Positions 1 to 9,382 of a stretch of DNA of 64,000 nucleotides are shown here, piece after piece; position 1 is the first letter of the stretch, and each line of letters opens with the position of its first letter. Location of the stretch: assembly GCA_016290175.1 (NCBI GenBank), contig JAEETD010000002.1:24254-88253 (forward strand), written 5' to 3'. The stretch is from Prevotella sp. (GTDB lineage Bacteria; Bacteroidota; Bacteroidia; Bacteroidales; Bacteroidaceae). A program made the position numbers and the translations under genes. The notes under the pieces are model-generated. The model was given only the letters and a program-made list of their open reading frames with translations, was not told the origin of the DNA and ran no database searches.

Positions 1-1307
1 CTGGTGGTCTTGCGGGTATAGGTGGGCACATCGTCGTTGATGGTTACTTCCAGACGTTTGTTGAGCAGTTCATCGGCCCAGTAGTTGTAGATGGAATCCT
101 CGTTGTCGATGAAGCGTCCAGTGTCAGCCAGTGGCAGACGGATGACCGAAGGCTTGGTGAGTCCGGGAACGACATCACGACGGTATTCAGGATTGAGTGA
201 GCGCAGCATGTCGATATCGAGTCCCAATACGGCAGCTACCTGTTCCAGATGAACATTGCGTCTGACGACGACGGTATCTGTCTGGGCAGGCAGACGGGTG
301 GTCATCGGACAGATATTGTGGTCGCAATAATAGGTCATGATGTAGTTGGCCGCTATGAAGGCTGGCACATAGCCGCGTGTCTCTGCGGGCAGATAGGGGT
401 AGATATACCAATAGTCCTTGTCGGCAGCGGTGAGCACGTCGCCCTCCTGGGTCTTACCTTTTGCAGCACGGGCCCGACGGATGGCCTTGTTGATATTCTC
501 AGGTCCGCAGTTATAGGCGGCAATCACCAGATTCCAGTCACCGAAGATCTTATACAGGGCTTTCAGATAACGGGCAGCAGCATACGATGACTTCACAGGG
601 TCGCGACGCTCGTCGACGAGGGAGTTCAGTTCAAGACCATATTGTTTACCGGTGGCAGGCATAAACTGCCACAGACCGGCAGCTCCCACTCTCGACACGG
701 CTTTCGGGTTCAGCGCCGATTCAATAATAGGCAAGTATTTCAGTTCCAACGGCAGTTGATAGGCCTCCAGCGCTTCTTCGAACACTGGCATATAGAAGTT
801 CATGGCGCCTAACATATAACTGACAGAGTAGCGCAGCCGTCCTGCATAGCGGTCGATGAACTTCTGTACCACATCATTGTAGGCCAGTTCCATGACGGAA
901 GGAATCCTGCTGAGACGTTCGATATAGACCTCACGGGGATAGGTGGGATTGACATCCTTCATCTCGCAGTCATTGGTTCCTGTGAGATAGGTCTTCGACA
1001 TATAGAGGTTCAACAGACTGTCGAGGTCATAGGTCATGGCTTCAGGAAACTCTATGAGTTCCTCGTTACCCTGTTTGTCGGTGACGGTGATTTCGTCCTC
1101 AACGGGAACAACAACGTCATCTTCTTCCTCATCCTCTTCATCGCCATCGTCTTCATCCTCATCATATTCATCTTCTTCCTCCTCGTCTTCATCTTCAATC
1201 ACCACGGGAGTATCCTTAGTGGTCTTTTTCACCACTTGTGCCTCGGCCATGCCTCCTGAACCGATCAGGAACAGGGCGAGTAGTATCCAAAATAGTTTCT
1301 TTCTCAT
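1..1307 (-). CDS. mltD: Membrane-bound lytic murein transglycosylase (MltD-like, SLT + LysM), 3' end truncated by window
   Basis: Manual minus-strand translation: MRKKLFWILLALFLIGSGGMAEAQ..., SLT motifs ESALNPKAVSRVGAAGLWQFMPATGKQYGL and AAYNCGP; acidic tract after signal peptide. Confidence 0.85.
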   Translation of the reverse strand, partial: MRKKLFWILLALFLIGSGGMAEAQVVKKTTKDTPVVIEDEDEEEEDEYDEDEDDGDEEDEEEDDVVVPVEDEITVTDKQGNEELIEFPEAMTYDLDSLLNLYMSKTYLTGTNDCEMKDVNPTYPREVYIERLSRIPSVMELAYNDVVQKFIDRYAGRLRYSVSYMLGAMNFYMPVFEEALEAYQLPLELKYLPIIESALNPKAVSRVGAAGLWQFMPATGKQYGLELNSLVDERRDPVKSSYAAARYLKALYKIFGDWNLVIAAYNCGPENINKAIRRARAAKGKTQEGDVLTAADKDYWYIYPYLPAETRGYVPAFIAANYIMTYYCDHNICPMTTRLPAQTDTVVVRRNVHLEQVAAVLGLDIDMLRSLNPEYRRDVVPGLTKPSVIRLPLADTGRFIDNEDSIYNYWADELLNKRLEVTINDDVPTYTRKTT

Positions 1308-1323
1308 ATTCAATTCTTGTCAC

Positions 1324-2082
1324 TTAAAAGTTTAAACAGCAGTTGAGACCCAACGCACCCGACTGGAGTGGGTTGTTCGACGAACAGTTGTTCATAATGG
1401 TTGGCTCCACCTTCAGACTCAGGTCTTTCGAGATGTCGAATACCGAGAGCTCCGCATCCACGTAGGCATCGATGACAGAGAGGGCGTATACACCTACCAT
1501 CACGAAGAAGCTCAGGTCGCGCCAACGGCGGTACTTGTCCCTACGACTCTTGAAGATGTCCTTATACCGTTGCATATTGCCTTCGGTAATCTTTGCACCT
1601 AAATGCAGATAGGTATTATAGCTGGCAGTGCTCGGGTCGCTGTCCGAGATATCAAGAAAGGCCTGCGAGTAGTCCTTATACATGCTGTTGTTCCAGTTCA
1701 TGGCGTACAGACAGCCCATAAAACCACCATAAATCAGAGGCAGCTTCCAGTATTTCCGGTTATAGATCTGTCCGCCGCCAGGGAACACGATTGCCAGCCA
1801 TAGGGCCCGTTTGGGATCGGGTGTCCATTTGTTCCAGTCTTTTTGCACCTTCAGCGGCGGCGTGGTCTCAACCATCACGCTCAGTTGCTTCTGCAGACTG
1901 TCTGCAAAGAGGCTGTCAGTGACATGGTCCTCAATCATCAGACTGTCGGTATCGCTGCTGATGGTGAAGATACTGTCTTCAGGCACCTCATCAATCTCCT
2001 GTGCGAAGCCGGCAATGGTTGTCAGCAACAGTAGTACGACGGCCACAGACCGTCTGCTTATGATCTGTATAATATGCTTCAA
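1324..2082 (-). CDS. DUF5683-like membrane protein
   Basis: ORF; PDPKRALWLAIVFPGGGQIYNRKYWKLPLIYGG motif; adjacent to parB. Confidence 0.75.
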   Translation of the reverse strand: MKHIIQIISRRSVAVVLLLLTTIAGFAQEIDEVPEDSIFTISSDTDSLMIEDHVTDSLFADSLQKQLSVMVETTPPLKVQKDWNKWTPDPKRALWLAIVFPGGGQIYNRKYWKLPLIYGGFMGCLYAMNWNNSMYKDYSQAFLDISDSDPSTASYNTYLHLGAKITEGNMQRYKDIFKSRRDKYRRWRDLSFFVMVGVYALSVIDAYVDAELSVFDISKDLSLKVEPTIMNNCSSNNPLQSGALGLNCCLNF

Positions 2083-3008
2083 TTTGATATTTTATCGAAA
2101 GTGTTCATGATACGTTCCAGCTCATCGGGGTTCTCGAAACCGATGGTGATTTTCCCTTTCCCCTTGGGGTTGTAGGTCATCTGGATCTTTGTCTGGAACA
2201 GGTCTGTCAGTCGTTTGCGCAAGGCATTGAATTCCTCTGGCAGACGGGCTTTCTGCTCTGCGGTCTTCTTGGCGGTTGGCAGATCGGCACCGTCCTTGAT
2301 GATCTTGACAAGCTCCTCAACCTTGCGTACGGAATAGTTGTTCTTCTGGATATCCTTAAACAACTTGATCTGTGCCGACGGACTCTCGAGAGCCAGTAGG
2401 GCACGGGCGTGACCCATGTCTATCTCATGGTTCTTCAGTGCCATCTGTATCTGTGCGGGCAGTTTTAGCAGGCGTAGGAAATTGGTGACGGAGGTGCGGC
2501 TCTTACCCACACGCTCTGAAATTCTCTCCTGTGTCATGCCGATGGCGTCGGCCATGTGCTGGTAGGCAAGGGCTATCTCAATAGCATTCAGGTCCTCTCG
2601 CTGGATATTCTCCACCAATGCCATTTCCATCACACCCTCGTCCTCTACCGTACGGATATAGGCGGGGATGCTCGTCAACCCTGCAGTCTTGGCAGCTCTC
2701 CAACGTCGTTCTCCTGCTATAATCTGGTATTTGCCATCGCTCATTTGGCGCAGCGTGATAGGGGTGATGATACCGATTTCACGGATGCTGTTGGCCAGTT
2801 CCTCCAATGCCTCCTCATCAAATTCCCGACGAGGCTGGTTGGGGTTTGACATGATTTTCTCGATAGCTATCTCGTTGAGGTTCGAACTGCCCTCCGTCTC
2901 AACATCCTTCGTGTTGATCAGGGCGTCCAAGCCTTTGCCTTTGCCATCTCCAATATTATCCAGGCCTCTGCCCAGGACATTACGGTCGTATTTTTTGCGT
3001 ACAGCCAT
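2079..3008 (-). CDS. parB: ParB/RepB/Spo0J family chromosome partitioning protein
   Basis: NPNQPRREFDEEALEELANSI..., GERRWRAAKTAGL, ALVENIQREDLNAIE motifs. Confidence 0.95.
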   Translation of the reverse strand: MAVRKKYDRNVLGRGLDNIGDGKGKGLDALINTKDVETEGSSNLNEIAIEKIMSNPNQPRREFDEEALEELANSIREIGIITPITLRQMSDGKYQIIAGERRWRAAKTAGLTSIPAYIRTVEDEGVMEMALVENIQREDLNAIEIALAYQHMADAIGMTQERISERVGKSRTSVTNFLRLLKLPAQIQMALKNHEIDMGHARALLALESPSAQIKLFKDIQKNNYSVRKVEELVKIIKDGADLPTAKKTAEQKARLPEEFNALRKRLTDLFQTKIQMTYNPKGKGKITIGFENPDELERIMNTFDKISN

Positions 3009-3037
3009 TTTCTTATGTGTTGTTTCTGTTTGTGATT

Positions 3038-3802
3038 CTAGCTATTCTTACTGATAATCTCCTTGGCGAGTGCCAGATGGTTCTTGCTACCCGTTGAGTC
3101 GGCATCGTAGAGGATGACGGGCAGACCGTGGCTTGGACTCTCCGACAGTTTCACGTTCCTTTGGATGACGGTCTTGAATACCAGCTCCTGGAAATGGCGC
3201 TTTACCTCATCGTAGATTTGGTTGGCCAGTCTGAGACGACTGTCGTACATTGTCAGCAGGAAACCTTCAATCTCCAGGGAGGGGTTCAGCTTGTTCTTGA
3301 TGATCTTGATGGTGTTAAGCAACTTGCTGATGCCCTCCAGTGCGAAGTACTCACACTGCACAGGGATAATCACCGAGTCGGCTGCCGAGAGGGCATTCAC
3401 GGTGATAAGACCCAGCGAGGGTGAGCAGTCGATGAGGATATAGTCGTAGTCTGCGCGTATCGGCTCCAGCAGTTGGCGCAGGATCTTTTCACGGTTCTCC
3501 ATGTTCAGCATCTCGATTTCGGCACCCACAAGGTCAATATGGCTGGGGATGATGTCGAGATTGTCGATATCTGTGGTGTAGATGGCGTCTCTGACATCGG
3601 CTTTGTTGACGATACACTCATAGAGGGAGCATTCCACTTCCTTGATATTCACGCCCAGACCGCTGGAGGCGTTGGCCTGAGGGTCGGCGTCGACAATCAG
3701 CACGCTCTTCTCCAGGGTAGCCAGCGAGGCACCGAGATTCATGGTGGTAGTAGTCTTTCCGACACCGCCTTTTTGGTTCGCTAATGCAATAATCTTACCC
3801 AT
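3038..3802 (-). CDS. parA: ParA family ATPase (Soj)
   Basis: KGGVGKTTTTMNLGASLA Walker A; adjacent to parB. Confidence 0.95.
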   Translation of the reverse strand: MGKIIALANQKGGVGKTTTTMNLGASLATLEKSVLIVDADPQANASSGLGVNIKEVECSLYECIVNKADVRDAIYTTDIDNLDIIPSHIDLVGAEIEMLNMENREKILRQLLEPIRADYDYILIDCSPSLGLITVNALSAADSVIIPVQCEYFALEGISKLLNTIKIIKNKLNPSLEIEGFLLTMYDSRLRLANQIYDEVKRHFQELVFKTVIQRNVKLSESPSHGLPVILYDADSTGSKNHLALAKEIISKNS

Positions 3803-3923
3803 ATAATTTTAGTTTACCTTATTTTTAATTGAAAATTTGGGCACAAAGTTACACATTTCTTGTGAGAAAACACGTCGTTTTAAACCTTTTTTCGTACTTT
3901 TGCAGCGAAAACAATGATATTTT

Positions 3924-4691
3924 ATGGAAATTAAACGACCTCTATTGCTCATTTCCAACGATGACGGTTATCTGTCGAAGGGCATCCGGTGCCTTGCCGA
4001 GATGCTGTCTGATATGGGTGACATTATCGTCTGTGCCCCTGACGATGCCCGCAGCGGCTATTCCTGCGCCTTCTCGGCCACCATCCCCCTCCGCCTCCAG
4101 ATGCGCGAACAACGTGAGGGTGTTGAGATCTGGTCCTGCAACGGTACACCCGTCGACTGCGTGAAGCTGGCACTCTCTGAGATCTGTCCGCGTCGGCCTG
4201 ATATGGTCATCGGTGGCATCAACCATGGCGACAACGCTTCTGTCAATGCCCATTACAGCGGTACGATGGGAGTTACGCTCGAAGGCTGTATGAAATACAT
4301 CCCCTCAGTGGCCTTTTCGCTCTGCGACCATCGCGAAGATGCCGACTTCGAACCCCTCCGCCCCTATATCCGTAACATCACGGCCCAGGTGCTCAAAGAT
4401 GGCCTGCCTCAGGGCGTCTGCCTCAATGTCAATTTCCCCGTCGCCCCCATGTTCCAGGGCGTGAAGGTCTGTCGTATGGCTCCAGGCACCTGGTTCAACG
4501 AGGTGTCGAAGTGTCATCATCCCCGAGGCTATGACTATTGGTGGATGGTAGGCCATTACCGCAACGATGAGCCTGAGGCCGAAGATACAGACCGCTGGGC
4601 CCTCGATCATGGCTATGTGGCCATCACTCCTACCCAGATCGACCTCACAGCCTACTCCGCTTTCGACCTCCTTAACAGTTGGGAATTATGA
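3924..4691 (+). CDS. surE: 5'/3'-nucleotidase SurE
   Basis: LLISNDDGYLSKGIRCLAE, VCAPDDARSGYSCA, GTPVDCVKLAL, SGINxG-like VIGGINHGDN. Confidence 0.93.
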   Translation: MEIKRPLLLISNDDGYLSKGIRCLAEMLSDMGDIIVCAPDDARSGYSCAFSATIPLRLQMREQREGVEIWSCNGTPVDCVKLALSEICPRRPDMVIGGINHGDNASVNAHYSGTMGVTLEGCMKYIPSVAFSLCDHREDADFEPLRPYIRNITAQVLKDGLPQGVCLNVNFPVAPMFQGVKVCRMAPGTWFNEVSKCHHPRGYDYWWMVGHYRNDEPEAEDTDRWALDHGYVAITPTQIDLTAYSAFDLLNSWEL

Positions 4692-5806
4692 AGTACTATC
4701 TGATAGTCGGTGAAGCCTCGGGCGACCTCCATGCTTCGCATCTGATGCAGTCATTGAAGAATCTTGACGCCAATGCGCAGTTCAGATTCTTTGGTGGCGA
4801 CCTGATGAAGGCGGTGGGTGGAACCTGCGTTCGCCACTATCGCGACCTCGCCTATATGGGTTTCGTTCCTGTTCTTCTTCACTTGCCTACGATACTGAGG
4901 AATATGCAGATGTGCAAGGATGATATCGTCTCCTGGCAACCTGATTGCGTCATCCTCGTCGACTATCCAGGCTTTAATCTGAAGATAGCGAAGTTTGTAA
5001 AATCTAAGACAAACATACCCGTCTATTATTACATCTCCCCGAAAATCTGGGCATGGAAAGAGTACCGCATCAAGAATATCAAGCGCGATGTCGACGAGCT
5101 CTTCTCCATTCTGCCCTTCGAGGTCGATTTCTTTGAAGGCAAGCACCATTATCCCATTCACTACGTGGGTAATCCCACCGCTGCCGAGGTGCGCGAGTTT
5201 TTGTTTGAAACAAAGAGTGAAGAGTTTAGTTCTTCACTAAAAATAATCGCTCTGCTGGCGGGGAGCCGCCAGCAGGAGATCAAGGACAATCTCCCTGCGA
5301 TGCTGGAGGCCGTGAAACCCTATGAGACTGATTATCAGATTATCCTCGCTGGGGCTCCTGGTATCGCCCCCGACTATTATGCACAATTCATCGAAGGAGA
5401 GAATGTGCAGATTGTTTATAACCAGACTTACGACCTGCTTTCCAAGGCCCATGCTGCCCTCGTCACCAGTGGCACCGCTACTCTCGAGACCTGTCTTTTC
5501 CGGGTGCCGCAGGTGGTATGCTACAAGCTCCCCCTCCCTGTGATTGCTGATTATGTACGTCGTCATCTGATAAAAGTAAAATATGTATCCTTGGTCAATC
5601 TCATTGCCGATCGCGAGGTGGTCACAGAACTCCTGGGACGTACCTTCACCGTCGACCGTATCCGTTGCGAACTCGACAAGATCCTCTCCGGCCCTGCCCG
5701 CTCTGCTATGCTGAAAGGCTATGAAGAGGTCAGCCGTCGCCTCGGAGACCAGATTGCTCCCGACAACGCCGCAAATATAATCATAGAAAAAATAAAAAGA
5801 ATATGA
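4688..5806 (+). CDS. lpxB: Lipid-A-disaccharide synthase
   Basis: MKYYLIVGEASGDLHASHLM..., FFGGDLMKAVGG, YYISPKIWAWKEYRIKNIK, LLAGSRQQEI; ATG at 4688 preferred to TTG at 4679. Confidence 0.95.
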   Translation: MKYYLIVGEASGDLHASHLMQSLKNLDANAQFRFFGGDLMKAVGGTCVRHYRDLAYMGFVPVLLHLPTILRNMQMCKDDIVSWQPDCVILVDYPGFNLKIAKFVKSKTNIPVYYYISPKIWAWKEYRIKNIKRDVDELFSILPFEVDFFEGKHHYPIHYVGNPTAAEVREFLFETKSEEFSSSLKIIALLAGSRQQEIKDNLPAMLEAVKPYETDYQIILAGAPGIAPDYYAQFIEGENVQIVYNQTYDLLSKAHAALVTSGTATLETCLFRVPQVVCYKLPLPVIADYVRRHLIKVKYVSLVNLIADREVVTELLGRTFTVDRIRCELDKILSGPARSAMLKGYEEVSRRLGDQIAPDNAANIIIEKIKRI

Positions 5807-6516
5807 ACATGAAAAAAATCCTTTCCCTTTCTCTCCTGGCCTTCGCCGCTCTCACGGCCAACGCCCAGAACATTCAGTTGCATTACGACTTCGGTCGTAA
5901 CCTCTATCCTGATGAGGAATCCACGCGTCAGAAAGTCACCGTCACCCTCGAGCAGTTCAAGGCCGACAACTGGGGCTCTTGGTACTACTTCGTCGACATT
6001 GACCTTAGCCGCAAGGAGACTCTCGGTGCCTATACGGAGATTTCCCGTGAATTTAACCTCGTCAAGAAACTGCCCCTTGCCCTTCACGTCGAGTATGATG
6101 GCGGCCTGGGTTCCCGTTCTGGTAGCTACCAGCAGGCTGCTCTTGCTGGTATCACCTACAACGGCAATACGCCCAACTACACCGCCACTTGGTCATTACA
6201 GTTGCTCTACAAGCGCTTTTTCAAGAACTACGATTTCAATTCTGCCTACAACAGCATGCAGCTGACGGGTGTGTGGGGTGTCCATTTCTTCGATCGCAAG
6301 ATGTCATTCTCTGGCTTCATCGATTTCTGGCGCGGACAGAAGGCCGACGGTCATGGGCAGCTCGTCATCCTCTCAGAGCCACAGCTATGGTATAACTTCA
6401 CCGAGCACTTCAGCGTAGGTTCCGAGGTGGAGATCAGCAACAACTTCATCTATAACACCGTCAACGACAAAACCTTCTTCGTCAATCCCACTATTGGCGT
6501 CAAGTGGAACTTTTAA
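5803..6516 (+). CDS. DUF5020-like outer-membrane protein
   Basis: Signal peptide; LHYDFGRNLYPDEESTRQKVTVTLEQFKADNWGSWYYFVDID; beta-rich. Confidence 0.7.
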   Translation: MNMKKILSLSLLAFAALTANAQNIQLHYDFGRNLYPDEESTRQKVTVTLEQFKADNWGSWYYFVDIDLSRKETLGAYTEISREFNLVKKLPLALHVEYDGGLGSRSGSYQQAALAGITYNGNTPNYTATWSLQLLYKRFFKNYDFNSAYNSMQLTGVWGVHFFDRKMSFSGFIDFWRGQKADGHGQLVILSEPQLWYNFTEHFSVGSEVEISNNFIYNTVNDKTFFVNPTIGVKWNF

Positions 6517-6521
6517 CAAAA

Positions 6522-6606
6522 GTAAAACAACTTGTTTTACTGTCAATAGGATGCCTTTAAAAACTGAATAAGGTGCCTTTAAATATAGTAAAACAAGTTG
6601 TTTTAC
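6522..6606. repeat. Two copies of a perfect 19-nt palindrome GTAAAACAA(C/G)TTGTTTTAC
   Basis: 6522-6540 and 6588-6606, in the convergent gap between 6516 and 6752. Confidence 0.85.
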
Positions 6607-6751
6607 AGAGAGTGATGGTGGTGTAAGATTGCTAATAACCTACACTCAATGTAAAACGTTGACTGTAAGACTGATAGGGCTAAAAGTGTAGGATTCAGGG
6701 GGAACTGACAAAAAGAAAAAAGAATTCAAATGAGTGGCTGGTTGTCGAATT

Positions 6752-7522
6752 TTATTGCTGCTCTTTTTCCAGGACGAGCTGGCGCATGTTTTTCAGCAGG
6801 TCGCTGGCGAAGATGAAGTCGGTGAGGCGCTGGTTGTCGGAGTGCATGATCTGGCTGCTGATGCCTTGCCACTCCTTGTGGCCTTCGTAGATGAAGATGA
6901 TATTCTCGCCAATACCCATCACGGAGTTCATGTCGTGGGTATTGATGATGGTGGTCATGTTGAATTCCTTCGTGATGCTGTGCAGCAGGTCGTCGATGAC
7001 GAGTGAGGTCTTGGGGTCGAGGCCGGAGTTAGGTTCGTCGCAGAAGAGGTACTTGGGATTCAGGGCGATGGCGCGGGCGATGGCCACGCGCTTCTGCATA
7101 CCACCAGACAACTCTCCAGGGAACTTCTCCTCAGCCCCCACGAGATTCACGCGGTCCAGACAGTCCATAGCCCGTTTGGTGCGCTCGCGGAGCGTCATTG
7201 TCGAGAACATATCCAAGGGGAACATCACGTTTTCCAATACCGTCAGCGAGTCGAACAGGGCGGCACTCTGGAAGATCATGCCCATCTCACGACGCATGTA
7301 TACCTTCTCTTTCTTCGACATGGCCACGAAGTCGCGCCCGTCGTAGAGCACCTGTCCGCTTGTGGGGTCCAGCAGTCCCACGAGGTTCTTCATCAGCACG
7401 GTCTTGCCAGAACCGCTCTGACCGATAATGAGGTTGGTCTTGCCGTCCTCAAACACGGTGTTGATTCCCTCCAGCACCGTCTTGTCATCGAAACACTTGG
7501 TCAGTTCCTTTACTTCTATCAT
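6752..7522 (-). CDS. mlaF: ABC transporter ATP-binding protein (MlaF-like)
   Basis: Walker A GQSGSGKT, signature LSGGMQKRVAIARAIA; paired with MlaE permease. Confidence 0.88.
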   Translation of the reverse strand: MIEVKELTKCFDDKTVLEGINTVFEDGKTNLIIGQSGSGKTVLMKNLVGLLDPTSGQVLYDGRDFVAMSKKEKVYMRREMGMIFQSAALFDSLTVLENVMFPLDMFSTMTLRERTKRAMDCLDRVNLVGAEEKFPGELSGGMQKRVAIARAIALNPKYLFCDEPNSGLDPKTSLVIDDLLHSITKEFNMTTIINTHDMNSVMGIGENIIFIYEGHKEWQGISSQIMHSDNQRLTDFIFASDLLKNMRQLVLEKEQQ

Positions 7523-8265
7523 GACAGCAACTGGGTTAGGAAGACATCGCTGAAGAGTATCAGCACACTTGATGTGACGACAGCATCCGTAGAGGCTTTG
7601 CCCACGTTCACGCTACCACCCTCGACGGTATAGCCGCAAAAGGCGGGAACACTCGATATGATAAAGGCAAAGAACTGGCTCTTGATGATCGACATCCACA
7701 TGAACCACGCCTTGAATTGGTGCTGCAGACCCAAGGTCAGGTCGTCAGGAGGCAGCACATGGCCTATGTAGGCAGTGGCGTAGGCACCCAGGATACCCGT
7801 GGCTGACGAGAAGATCACCAGGAAGGGCATGATGGTGAGCATACCCATGATTTTAGGCAGGATAAGGTAACAGGCAGAGTTCACACCCATGATGTCCAGG
7901 GCGTCGATCTGCTGCGTGACACGCATGGTGCCCAGCTCCGATGCGATGTTCGACCCCACCTTACCGGCCAGGATCAGACACATGATGGAACTCGAGAACT
8001 CCAGCAACAGGATTTCGCGTGTGGTATAGCCGCTCACCCAGCGGGGCATCCACGGACTCTGGATGTTCAGCTTCATCTGGATGCAGATCACGGCACCGAT
8101 AAAGAACGAGATGAGCAGCACGATGCCGATGGAGTTCACGCCTAACTGCGCCATCTCCTTTACATACGATTTGAAGAACATGCGCATGCGCTCGGGAACG
8201 GAAAAAGTGCGCCCCATCAGTTGGACGTAGCGTCCGAATATGGCCAGATATTTGATGATGATCAT
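7519..8265 (-). CDS. mlaE: MlaE family lipid ABC transporter permease
   Basis: IGVNSIGIVLLISFFIGAVICIQ..., ELGTMRVTQQIDALDIMGVN motif. Confidence 0.9.
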   Translation of the reverse strand: MIIIKYLAIFGRYVQLMGRTFSVPERMRMFFKSYVKEMAQLGVNSIGIVLLISFFIGAVICIQMKLNIQSPWMPRWVSGYTTREILLLEFSSSIMCLILAGKVGSNIASELGTMRVTQQIDALDIMGVNSACYLILPKIMGMLTIMPFLVIFSSATGILGAYATAYIGHVLPPDDLTLGLQHQFKAWFMWMSIIKSQFFAFIISSVPAFCGYTVEGGSVNVGKASTDAVVTSSVLILFSDVFLTQLLS

Positions 8266-8307
8266 CTCTTTGTCTTGTCTTTATCGCCCGCAAAGGTACG
8301 AAAAAAA

Positions 8308-8347
8308 GTGAAAAGTGAAAAGTGAAAAGTGAAAAATTTGCTGCCGC
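8308..8347. repeat. 4 x GTGAAAA (7-bp unit) followed by ATTTGCTGCCGC; half copy of the 15044-15138 palindromic element
   Basis: Direct reading of the divergent mlaE/lptB promoter region. Confidence 0.85.
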
Positions 8348-8410
8348 ACGTAAAAATTATGCATGATGCATTATGAATTATGAATTATTTTTGTAACTTT
8401 GCGGTCGATT

Positions 8411-9205
8411 ATGGAGACAGAAGGATTAGTACTACGCACGGAAGGGCTCGTGAAACGGTATGGCAAGCGTACCGTTGTGAACGATGTGAGCTTCAATGTG
8501 AAGCAGGGTGAGATCGTTGGTCTGCTGGGACCAAACGGTGCAGGAAAGACCACCTCGTTTTATATGACCACAGGTCTGATTGTGCCTAATGGCGGACATA
8601 TCTATCTTGGCGACGAGGATGTGACGAAATACCCTGTGTTCAAGCGTGCCCGTGCGGGTATCGGCTATCTGGCCCAGGAGGCTTCGGTGTTCCGCAAGAT
8701 GAGTGTGGAGGACAATATCCTCTCGGTGCTGGAGATGACGGGTAAGCCCCGTGACTATCAGCTGGAGAAACTGGAGGACCTGATCAAGGAGTTCCGTCTG
8801 GGTAAGGTGCGCAAGAACAAGGGTGACCAGCTTTCTGGCGGTGAGCGAAGAAGGACGGAGATAGCCCGATGCCTGGCTATCGAGCCGAAGTTCATCATGC
8901 TTGACGAGCCTTTTGCGGGCGTCGACCCCATCGCTGTGGAGGATATCCAGCAGATCGTGTGGAAGCTGAAGTACAGGAACATCGGTATCCTGATTACCGA
9001 CCATAACGTGGATGAGACGCTGACCATCACCGATCGTGCCTACCTGTTGTTCGAGGGCCGTATCCTGTTCCAGGGTTCACCTGAGGAATTGGCGGAGAAC
9101 AAGATCGTGAGGGAGAAGTACCTGACGAACTCGTTCGTGCTGCGTAAGAAGGATTTCCAGTTGATGGAAGAAGAACGCAAGGCAAAGGAAGAAGCAGAAC
9201 AGTAG
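8411..9205 (+). CDS. lptB: LPS export ABC transporter ATP-binding protein
   Basis: [39 protein letters not shown] at 8411. Confidence 0.95.
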   Translation: METEGLVLRTEGLVKRYGKRTVVNDVSFNVKQGEIVGLLGPNGAGKTTSFYMTTGLIVPNGGHIYLGDEDVTKYPVFKRARAGIGYLAQEASVFRKMSVEDNILSVLEMTGKPRDYQLEKLEDLIKEFRLGKVRKNKGDQLSGGERRRTEIARCLAIEPKFIMLDEPFAGVDPIAVEDIQQIVWKLKYRNIGILITDHNVDETLTITDRAYLLFEGRILFQGSPEELAENKIVREKYLTNSFVLRKKDFQLMEEERKAKEEAEQ

Positions 9206-9382
9206 TAAAGTGGAGTTAAAGAGGAGTTAAAGGGACAAATGTTTGGTGGAAAGAAGGCGCGAAACGTTAAAAAATAACAAGAGAACGTTATTTTGTTTGC
9301 TTTTCACGCTTCATTTTCCCTTTTTTGTTGTACTTTTGCACCTCAATTTTTGAATGTATTATATAATAAGGTATAAAGAAAG

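Noticed and set aside
1036-1335. Poly-serine plus-strand ORF
   Set aside because: Antisense of the acidic tract in mltD; no independent support.
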